Source: an uncultured bacterium (GTDB lineage Bacteria > Cyanobacteriota > Vampirovibrionia > Gastranaerophilales > Gastranaerophilaceae). Taken from it: a stretch of 54,291 nt of DNA. The position numbers and the translations under genes are program-made. The notes beneath the pieces are model-generated. The model was not told the DNA's origin, did no database searches, and was given only the letters and a program-made list of their open reading frames with translations. Below are positions 49,001 through 54,291 of this stretch, in pieces. How positions within the stretch are numbered: position 1 is the stretch's first letter; every line of letters starts with the position of its first letter. The stretch lies in NCBI GenBank assembly GCA_949288725.1, contig CASELF010000059.1:1-54291 (forward strand), written 5' to 3'.

Positions 49001-51519
49001 TAGGTTCAAATTTAGGAGTAACTGAAGCGGGATCATTTGTTGTGACAGGAACAGGTTCTACTGTTATTTCTGGTGAAGATTCAAAATCATTCTTTGAGGT
49101 TGTAAAAGATACTGATATAACAGTTAAAGATGTTACAATCAAAGATGCTCACTCAAATAATGGCGGTTCTGTTGTTGTAGCAAATAATGGAAGTGCAAAT
49201 GTTATTTTGAATAATACAAATATTACTTCTAGTTCGTCAAATGGTAATGGTGGTGTTATTAATAATGTAAACTCTGAAAGCTTTACTATTAATAATTCAA
49301 AAATTACAAACAACGTATCCAATTCTTTAGGTGGCGCGATTTATACCGCTACAAATATGACTATAGTAGATACTGATTTTTCAGGAAACGCTGATAAAAA
49401 TGGTAAAAATGATATCTACGTAGCAGGTGTTGATACAAATGTTGATATATATGCAACAAATAAAGATGTCGCATTGTCAAGCGGTTTGGCAGGTGAAGGC
49501 AATGTAAATAAACTAGGAAGCCAAAACTTGAATTTATCAGGCAAAAACGATAACTTTGCAGGTAATTTGAATGTTTTGGAAGGCAATTTGAATTACAGCC
49601 AATCATCAGCAACTGACACTTATATTTCAGGAAATACAAATATAGCAGAAAACAATACTGTTACGATTACTAATAATTATAGTGATATTAGTACAGGAAC
49701 ATTCAGCGGAGCAGGTACATTAAATAAAGAAGGCTCTAATGATATTGCTATGACAGGTGACAATTCCAAATTTACTGGTACAGTAAATATCAATAACGGT
49801 AGTGTTGTATTTAATGCTGATAATACGAAGTATTTTGCAGGTACAACAAATATCAATCAAAGCGGTACATTAGCAGTTAATGGAAATAATAATGCACTTG
49901 TTTCAAAAATCAACGGAAACGGTACAATAGATAAAACCGGTACAGGAGCCTTGATATTCCAAGGAACAAACAACTTTAACGGTAATATGAATATCAATGA
50001 AGGTTCTTTTGGAATGGCATCAGGTTCATCAATTGGAAATATTGCAAATGCTCAATTTGCAACAGGAACAGGAATCAATCTTCAAAATACTTCAGTTGTA
50101 GATTTGGGTAATGGTCAATATACAACAAATCCAAGTCCTGCAAGTATTGAAAATCTGTATTTTGATAAGTTGACACTATTAGGTGATGTTAATTTAGATA
50201 TTGATATTGATTTGAAAAATGAATTAGCAGATAAAATAGGTGCAGGAACTGTTTATGGAAACGGAAGTTTAATACTTGATCAAGACAGTTTGAATGTTGT
50301 AAGTGATTCAATTCTAAATAATACTTCAGTTCAAGTTGCATACGGTGATTTAGCAAATTATGTTGCATTGGATCAGGGTGTGACAACAGTAATGGGTCCT
50401 ATACAAAAGTATAATGTATCTTATGATAACGGAAGTTTGTTCTTTGCAAGATCCGGCGGTTCAACACCTGATATAGGTTCCGTAAACCCTGCCGTAATGG
50501 CTTCTCCTGTTGCAACTCAATTGGGTGGATATCTGACACAATTACAAACCTTAAATGCAGGATTTTATCATATGGATAGATATACAAAATATCCTTATAT
50601 GCTAAGATTATCTGCTGAAACTACAAATCGTAATGCAATAGCAGAAACTCCATCATATACAAGAAGTACTCTTCCTGAAACCTCAAATGCGATGTGGGTA
50701 CAACCATATACAACTTTTGAACAGGTTAATTTACACGGTGGAATAGGCGTATCAAATGTTGCGTATGGCGCGATGTATGGTGGCGATTCTGATCTTGTTG
50801 ATTTGGGTCATGGTTATAAGGGTGTTATATCAACATTTGTTGGTTATAACGGTTCTCATATGTCTTTCAACGGCGTAAGTATGAATCAACAAGGTGGAGC
50901 ATTAGGTTTAACCGGAACATTGTATAAAGGTAATTTCTTTACAGGTTTAACTTTATCTGCAGGTGCAAGTGCCGGTGATGCTTATACTCAGTATGGTACA
51001 GATCATTTTGCAATGTTGACAGCAGGTATTGCATCAAAAACAGGTTATAATTTGGAATTAAAAGACGGCAAATTGATAGTTCAACCTTCATTATTTATGG
51101 GTTATACTTTTGCAAATACATTTGATTATACAAATGCTGCAGGTGTAAGAATTGATTCAGATCCGTTGCATGTAATAACAATATCACCAGGAGTTAAGGT
51201 TATTGCTAATTTGAAAAATGGTTGGCAGCCATATTTGGGAGTAAATATGGTTTGGAGCATTATGGATAAGACAAATGTAATGGCTCAAGATGTTCGCTTA
51301 CCTCAACTATCCGTAAAACCTTATGTAGAATACGGAGTAGGTGTTCAAAAATCATGGGGTCAAAGATTTACGGCATTCTTCCAAACAATGATAAGAAATG
51401 TTGGAAGAACAGGTGTTGTCTTAACAGCGGGCTTTAGATGGACATTAGGTAAAGAACCTAAGCAGAATGACAAGAGCGTAAATAACCAATCTCAAAAGAA
51501 AGTTATAAAATCCTTATAA
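37093..51519 (+). CDS. Giant autotransporter-like adhesin (4808 aa)
   Basis: The start is GTG 37093, with GAGG 8 nt upstream. A signal peptide (ILKFTITCAVVVSSLAFAANSAMA, ~residues 12-35) leads. The passenger is a right-handed beta-helix type made of two repeat kinds: autotransporter-associated strands with G-D-N-S-x-F-x-G (e.g. near 38645, 40622, 42440, 47761, 49756) and Chlamydia-Pmp-like GGAIY/GGAVY strands (e.g. 37770, 39943, 42004, 46611, 49331). Five ~700-1000-residue super-modules recur. The C-terminal ~250 residues (~4530-4783) are an autotransporter beta-barrel that ends TAGFRWTLG, followed by a 25-residue basic tail. There are no cysteines of note. A surface-adhesin role is family inference. 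Flavodoxin and VDSFEDF genes follow at 27 and 11 nt. Confidence 0.92.
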   Translation: MRTVQFPNKKGILKFTITCAVVVSSLAFAANSAMADEITITSGLDDNVNLSSSLRNPDFYKSGNILNVQLDPATYPDSTMSVYGNLYDGSISGVTNLIINGNNSTVDSHSTNGNVNYGYQLSNGSSMTINDLSFTNFGKDDNSIISSNDLYGALLYVTDKDSSAILNNVSVTGSTLSGNATVAVTKNLYGGAIANNGRVEMTGGSISDNIITATSGWIAASGVAHGGAIYNTGDMYISGTTVSNNSATAQTTWASKNTSALGGGIYNTGALTLTNATVSNNRVSIDGSGGTALGGGIYTTNNITLAGGNTFADNVDGSGANDIYFENGNLLVNGLGSKEVNTISSGLASSGNSNIILTEGGKLLLEGDNTRFTNGNALVGSNSILTYGGSLSESILAGTTTVNGENGAVELVVNDGAYDLESGKIVTSNGVNGQFIKSGNGQLKLTKGDYSGFSGDVIVQSGILNFNDSNSQYIDANTNQIAQDATLIYTNAKDATISGVSGAGVLNKNGAGKLTISGDNSGFSGVVNTSMNSGDLVFNGTSGDKFFSNNAKVYLNGAKLQYTAQTSEILNDENFADISLIGNAIFDYTANSGTTTIDKTFYTSDGGASFIFNGNSNSDFVLNDNLYNAKQVVFNNATLSFANGLTNISNNLNLNNSIIDVMDKSIQQYTFNNFSAENSSVNIDVNLGANVGSDVLSFNNGSGILNITSLGIIDDDGKDYPKTVQVIKNSGTSNVSLIDSDVNPTIAGWSTNVYEYLINATKSDYTKSYYDSLVFKPDSAASPDSLKSMNNYQIVPTRGFSLVKDSEVYHIARDLGKTENGIFTVNGVDKDESIISGYRVSYKDNGDGTFTYYPDTITSDKGSFFELTDTEGSVELNISDLTIQDADRTNQSIKGGSIIYSNIANAVINVDNAAFKNSHAVGNGGAFDIENAQSVNINDSDFVGNSSDAVGGAIYTAVDLNITNSIFSNNTDKDGKNDITLANGADLLFTVDKDKTSEISSGIKTAEGSNSSRFTKTGAGILNVSGQNSQYKGNVNINEGDVIFNTVEYADSFFGYSDSSKFVISDGTSLTINNDANSALVGGHFAGSGDLNINGNFLLYGDNADYTGTAVINGTSVEYTPENSADTISGGEIQFLNGAQLWTPNTSSKNYVGGNFVSNDTISRFHKSDNGDFTLVGDNSGFKGEVLLNGGSTTFEKTSDTAFFGGKVGVNSILNYKTTVSEVLDNVISGNGTINKTGSESLTLNNSTFEGTTNISEGTLNVTSQNAEASNIDFVANLSNNATLNYIAGANSSITLGGKDNKLNFLDGAQNATANITASNIVLDTIANASGNNIIVNNSYVTFEQQNYSGNYTFNDSEIDLINDSEVKDYKFDSVVSNGTDLNIDVSLGTPANSDRLIVNGGSGVLNITELAIIDDDGLGGDKIVQVIQNNNGSTLSLLDNNASSEINPTLAAWSTNVYEYDINATKSNESNKYYDSLIFKALAAATPNSLRIMNHEHDGVRGFSVVTDNVYNIGDDLDETLAGSFSVNGKNKNTSIISGVRADGYNSTSEKGSFFEVVNDTDLTIRNLTIQDALRQNQSIKDGSVVYLKNNIASVEVANSILKNNEVVRNGGVIAAITGDLLIKDSEFTGNKAGSLGGAIYTETEISIDNSNFHGNTDSTGANDIYVASTGVVNFDGAGTTMISSGIAGSGVVNKNDAGNVILSGNNSNYVGRFNVNSGAFDFNAEGSNDSYISGVTNIKSGASADIKAANGTNLNIDKGTFTGNGRLNFSTSSDSSVIINGDNSGFNGLVSVNGGNLVVNMDSADDKYFSANTNISSGSNLIFDVTDGLIQQFVSSDTASIAGDGQFVKDGNGTLQISGDWNRFNGGVSVKDGVLELISNGDGTLNTASVSINEDAIYRVNNQSNTALNLYGSITGGEGSTFEIAGNKDSVVDISNANNSNFLGETLISSGILEYTQNGSNSFVGGSVNIKDSNSKLVYTTDYVNGEIISKLNGDGTLDKQGTGELSANMGDFSGLVNVKSGTFVANAAQRSEDANGQFGFSANINKDSVLDFNANSSDDVYEINSDSSFKYNSKNSNGTINFVNGTYNVSSDLANAIGNNTGFQHAVVNIIGDSAVNLDGSYVLNGDSTLNLANDSITTTTISSLTSNGTNYINLDFDFAGGENSLGSFDVLNINSGNAKLTLTDDSINVFNAENDRGLLVSKDYKVLNGATFANRYTDELTSNLYVYTVSANEGSDIISVVATGYVGNTLYTLNNQTDGDRTFHLAGASTDYYIGQALKQTLSGTLNINGRTTDRKDTIIGKANADATDGLSMFEVVKDDTALNIQDVTIQNAQSENGGSVVYQNNAASNVYITNSTIQNNSTVGDGGAISVIAGNTTINNATVNSNSAENGGAVFANGGIVEINDTVFSNNTATVNGGAVYNSTGSKNLALTNVEFSNNKAQEGSAIYNLGSATLTDVKFTDNSNSYIYNGAQGNLTITSAIGDYTLTNGTAASEITNNGILNLTALRNYSFSVEDKISGGTINTSGNVISDNLISNSIVNVTSGNLVINGGSEDYALNDVTLNISGQNKASLGNKNIEEGKIAVDGEFNINNTSDNLISSDLAGSGIINKSGSGKTVLKGQNNSDFNGKINITQGVLSFEKTNTNTFVNNASEINVDGGKSEFDYVSSDTVANFNSDFANITLNNGGTVSVTGAGRYLSSYTLNNGWLNSVGSAANNIIFNDANYIINNLYNHSNGIKDSISFNNSVVSLGSAITGSEITDGHSHDAGALEYNLTGSNYTLTDSILDLSNQTAGDNYTFDSLTFNSISNGISLDANLTLEQEDNILPYADTITSNSGSGIVEITKLFITNDNGKFITDAEGNQSKGIIRVFKGNNNLQVADSDGVQILSWSTNVYKYGIKSASSNLADGHAQDSIEIVPDGIASTDTLRDMNIYDPIGDNSGGNRGFSFIAKDGLQENNNYNIYRDLDTTSAGTFTVLGTLVGEEKSVLSGVLKNLELLESENTANLIQVDESTWSYNGDEFDAKWLTIESMPDGDTKYTIDVRAFTPENHTSGSMFEIVKDTDFEMSDVLVQNAKRYEGETISDGSVIYAYNKDANIVLNNVDLKNNEVRAGNGGAIANYISNDFIINHSNWQNNKASGNGGVIYNTSVGMSILNATADGNSAGGLGGAVYTSADMTITDSNFGVNALNTHKNGQNDIYIANNANVEFVTTEGKTSSINSGLAGEVGTLFEKSGTGTLDLSGSNADFNGEFRISSGNVNYNADDVNDSFVAGNVSINENSVLTMNISYVADMDDQVLQNVSNGADGNGSLVKTGNGSLYLRGANSTFEGSTTINQGSIIYNAINSSDSYMGGSTNLAGGNTNLTLVIGENVENQILSDVSGVNTSSISKQGLGDLTISGDNSNFVGTVRVQKGKLTYLADEVSDKYTNGSTEITAGSTLEANVISQDSEGNEIIGQTIGNLIGGQGTNFVKTGEGTIQLVGNNNFTGTTTIEQGILSYTSDVGKFVGGNTIINENGTLEYSVLSGDDNLTSISGNGVLSKLGAGNLNLVGDNSSFNGGVQIGEGRLSYETSAGNKFINANSYAIAEDAELYINNSTAENLNISNLTEYVDKNNLSQGSGKVIKEGNGTLVLGGDNSTFNGTIDINSGSVNFTKDNSTSYIAGNTEIAQNAVLNYTTNIADEIINVSGAGILNKGGEAMLVFDTGNNNVDKSFVANANQGTLNVIGTSATDFEFNMVANNSATLDYMSAVGSTHTVDSNSIVKFGTNAKDALINFNSGDYVLAGDLSNYEGNKISFTDANIKLTNSNYNGSYIITDSVIDLINDKSEANTFANLATSGSKIKVDVDLTLPNPTSDKLESTGGAGGALELALNEINLNDNVTDNGLGKQYTLNILGGNLTLDNDDTLEYWATSAYQYKVDIAKGGQDIILTAIKASNENSLKAMNNLSGNRGFQFHTDDDNPYIIGSNLGVTEAGSFVVTGTGSTVISGEDSKSFFEVVKDTDITVKDVTIKDAHSNNGGSVVVANNGSANVILNNTNITSSSSNGNGGVINNVNSESFTINNSKITNNVSNSLGGAIYTATNMTIVDTDFSGNADKNGKNDIYVAGVDTNVDIYATNKDVALSSGLAGEGNVNKLGSQNLNLSGKNDNFAGNLNVLEGNLNYSQSSATDTYISGNTNIAENNTVTITNNYSDISTGTFSGAGTLNKEGSNDIAMTGDNSKFTGTVNINNGSVVFNADNTKYFAGTTNINQSGTLAVNGNNNALVSKINGNGTIDKTGTGALIFQGTNNFNGNMNINEGSFGMASGSSIGNIANAQFATGTGINLQNTSVVDLGNGQYTTNPSPASIENLYFDKLTLLGDVNLDIDIDLKNELADKIGAGTVYGNGSLILDQDSLNVVSDSILNNTSVQVAYGDLANYVALDQGVTTVMGPIQKYNVSYDNGSLFFARSGGSTPDIGSVNPAVMASPVATQLGGYLTQLQTLNAGFYHMDRYTKYPYMLRLSAETTNRNAIAETPSYTRSTLPETSNAMWVQPYTTFEQVNLHGGIGVSNVAYGAMYGGDSDLVDLGHGYKGVISTFVGYNGSHMSFNGVSMNQQGGALGLTGTLYKGNFFTGLTLSAGASAGDAYTQYGTDHFAMLTAGIASKTGYNLELKDGKLIVQPSLFMGYTFANTFDYTNAAGVRIDSDPLHVITISPGVKVIANLKNGWQPYLGVNMVWSIMDKTNVMAQDVRLPQLSVKPYVEYGVGVQKSWGQRFTAFFQTMIRNVGRTGVVLTAGFRWTLGKEPKQNDKSVNNQSQKKVIKSL

Positions 51520-51546
51520 TAGAAATTTATAGAAAGAAGGATAAAA

Positions 51547-52089
51547 ATGGGTAAAAAAATATTGGTAATTTCATCTTCTCCAAGGAAAGGCGGAAATTCA
51601 GATATCTTATGTGATGAATTTATAAAAGGTGCCTTATCTGCAGGTCATCAAGTTGAAAAGATATCACTAAGAGAGAAGAAAATAAATTATTGTACAGGCT
51701 GCGGATATTGTGCAGATAATGACTATATAGGCTGTACTCAAAAAGATGATATGGCTGAAATTTTAGATAAACTTCTAAATTCAGATACAATAGTTTTTGC
51801 AACCCCGATATATTTCTATGCAATATCAGGTCAAATGAAAACTTTCATTGATAGAATTTGTGCCAGATATACTCATATAGTTAACAAAGAATTTTATTAT
51901 ATAATGACTGCTGCTGACACTTCAAGCAGTACTGTAAAATATGCATTAGGGGAATTTAAAGGTTTGATGGACTGTTTAAGCAACCCTGTTGAAAGAGGTT
52001 ATTTATTTGCTGGTGGAGTATGGAAAAAAGGAGAAATAAATAATACTCAATATTTACAAAAAGCCTTTGATGCAGGTAAAAATATATAA
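51547..52089 (+). CDS. Flavodoxin-family NAD(P)H-dependent oxidoreductase
   Basis: A 180-aa FMN-binding protein of the NADPH-dependent FMN reductase / iron-sulfur flavoprotein group. The phosphate loop of FMN is SSSPRKGGNSDIL (~residues 9-21), followed by the Cys motif YCTGCGYCADN (C-x2-C-x2-C, ~49-57), and TPIYFYAISGQMKTFIDR (~85-102), a signature of this family. A redox role is clear; the partner is not. AAGAAGG precedes ATG 51547. It lies 27 nt after the adhesin gene with no terminator between, so it is likely co-transcribed, an unusual neighbour for an outer-surface protein. Confidence 0.92.
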   Translation: MGKKILVISSSPRKGGNSDILCDEFIKGALSAGHQVEKISLREKKINYCTGCGYCADNDYIGCTQKDDMAEILDKLLNSDTIVFATPIYFYAISGQMKTFIDRICARYTHIVNKEFYYIMTAADTSSSTVKYALGEFKGLMDCLSNPVERGYLFAGGVWKKGEINNTQYLQKAFDAGKNI

Positions 52090-52100
52090 AGGAACAAAGG

Positions 52101-52418
52101 ATGAAGAAGTTATCGTTTTTATTTTTTACGCTAATATTGACATTGCTCAACCCTGTTTTTGCAAGTAGAGTTTCTTCAAATTGTACATATAAAGGTGTTC
52201 CGCTTTATGGAAGAGTTAAAATTGTTGATAGTTTTGAAGATTTTAGAGTAAGGCGAGTTAGTGCCTTTGAGGATTTGAGGGTAAAAGAGGTTACTTCATT
52301 CCCGAATAGTTGTGGTAGATGGCAGTATGTAGAAACTTTCCCTGATTTTAGAGTGAAATTTGTTGATAGTTTTGAAGATTTCAGCATAAGGTCAGTTAAC
52401 TCTTTTGAAGGTCTGTAG
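52101..52418 (+). CDS. Small secreted protein with 13-residue V-x-S-F-[EP]-D-[FL]-R-V repeats
   Basis: A 105-aa protein. A signal peptide (MKKLSFLFFTLILTLLNPVFA) is followed by a short Cys-containing segment and then about six tandem copies of a ~13-residue unit, V-x-x-V-[DES]-x-F-x-D-F-R-V-[KR], one of them changed by SCGR. The regular alternation suggests a small beta-solenoid or sheet. Two cysteines (SNCTYKG and NSCGRW) may pair. The function is unknown. It closes the adhesin operon, 11 nt after the flavodoxin-family gene. Confidence 0.8.
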   Translation: MKKLSFLFFTLILTLLNPVFASRVSSNCTYKGVPLYGRVKIVDSFEDFRVRRVSAFEDLRVKEVTSFPNSCGRWQYVETFPDFRVKFVDSFEDFSIRSVNSFEGL

Positions 52419-52440
52419 AATATTACAATATGGTATTATA

Positions 52441-52475
52441 AAAAACGGCGGATATTTCTAATATCCGCCGTTTTT
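52441..52475. terminator. Bidirectional terminator closing the adhesin operon and lysS
   Basis: AAAAACGGCGGATAT (52441-52455) pairs perfectly with its inverted copy 52461-52475 around a 5-nt loop. A run and T run serve both strands. Confidence 0.95.
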
Positions 52476-52497
52476 AGTTTCAAATCTAAAAGATTAA

Positions 52498-54006
<1,509 letters not shown>

Positions 54007-54117
54007 TATTCACTCCTTCTATTTTGTACAACTCTATAGAAAAATTGTAACATAAAAATTTTAACATATATAAAATAAGAAAAAAATAGCGTGGAATTTA
54101 AGAAAATTCAAATATTC

Positions 54118-54145
54118 TTGACAAAAATTTATGAGCGGATAGAAT
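54118..54145 (+). promoter_or_regulatory. Promoter of tuf
   Basis: TTGACA (54118-54123) and TAGAAT (54140-54145) are separated by 16 bp, ~66 nt before ATG 54212. AAGGAG is placed correctly before the ATG. Confidence 0.85.
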
Positions 54146-54211
54146 TAGAATATCGTAGAATACTAATTTAATAGTAGTATATAGTAGACAGAAAAGAAGG
54201 AGATTAATCTC

Positions 54212-54291
54212 ATGGCACGTGAAAAGTATGAACGTACGAAACCGCACGTTAACGTAGGTACAATTGGCCACGTTGACCACGGTAAAACTAC
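54212..54291 (+). CDS. tuf: Elongation factor Tu, N-terminal part (cut by window end)
   Basis: The first 26 codons match EF-Tu: [20 protein letters not shown] followed by VDHGKTT, the P-loop of the GTPase. AGAAGGAG lies about 10 nt upstream. EF-Tu delivers aminoacyl-tRNA to the ribosome. The gene is convergent with nothing here and divergent from lysS, with its own promoter in the 205-bp gap. Confidence 0.97.
   Translation, partial: MAREKYERTKPHVNVGTIGHVDHGKT

Noticed and set aside
37093-51519. Numerous ORFs of 60-100 codons on the minus strand inside the giant adhesin.
   Set aside because: All are shadows of low-complexity Asn/Ser/Gly-rich repeats; none has a ribosome site or family resemblance.
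52205-52387. A minus-strand ORF inside the V-x-S-F repeat gene.
   Set aside because: It is the reverse-complement reading of regular repeats; the plus-strand gene has a signal peptide and operon context.

Overview
The window comes from a low-GC bacterium with an outer membrane. Its style points to the non-photosynthetic, gut-associated sister lineage of Cyanobacteria (Gastranaerophilales / Vampirovibrionia, formerly Melainabacteria). This placement is inferred from protein style: GlgC and a GH77 enzyme together, many cytosolic-looking hypothetical proteins with an N-terminal F-[KRT]-G-like motif, and a giant autotransporter-like protein. No 16S gene is present to confirm it.

Layout. 1-9.1 kb: two paralogous MAASQARLL/FxxFNA-type proteins, glgC, a pair of membrane hypotheticals, an ECF sigma/anti-sigma operon, a 104-bp tandem palindromic repeat, a TPR/NHL lipoprotein-like secreted protein overlapping malQ, and tRNA-Lys. 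9.1-14.6 kb: a DUF2400 protein, a UshA-like 5'-nucleotidase, a putative papain-like protease, a stand-alone TOPRIM protein, tRNA-Glu and initiator tRNA-fMet. 14.57-27.16 kb: a ~12.6 kb integrated element in the 3' end of tRNA-fMet, bounded by 66-bp direct repeats. It carries a large serine integrase, an HNH-like protein, an unknown 500-aa protein, an XRE regulator, a complete type III restriction-modification system, a small secreted repeat protein and an AbiL/RloAB-type ATPase + TOPRIM pair. 27.4-36.7 kb: lineage-type accessory chromosome genes (two CheR-like methyltransferase paralogues, a kinase-like protein, a zinc metallopeptidase-like protein, a His/Lys-rich secreted protein, an EF-hand protein) and tsaD. 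37.1-52.4 kb: one 14.4-kb gene for a 4808-aa autotransporter-like adhesin, followed in an apparent operon by a flavodoxin-family reductase and a small secreted repeat protein. 52.5-54.3 kb: lysS, broken by two in-frame stops, and the start of tuf.

Most interesting observation. The attachment site of the element lies inside its own integrase gene. In the integrated state the integrase reading frame runs through attL and ends inside the antisense strand of tRNA-fMet with a short tail. At attR the same reading frame continues through the same core into an 89-codon open frame that looks like a winged helix-turn-helix. Excision should therefore rebuild a 660-aa integrase with an added C-terminal DNA-binding domain, and integration should amputate it. 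In the circle the same transcript would also point into the AbiL-like genes. This looks like an integration-dependent switch of recombinase form and possibly of defence-gene expression.

Other points worth checking are the two TAA/TAG codons at conserved Glu positions in lysS, the probable frameshift at the 5' end of the EF-hand gene, the five super-modules of the giant adhesin, and the recurring N-terminal motif in non-secreted proteins.
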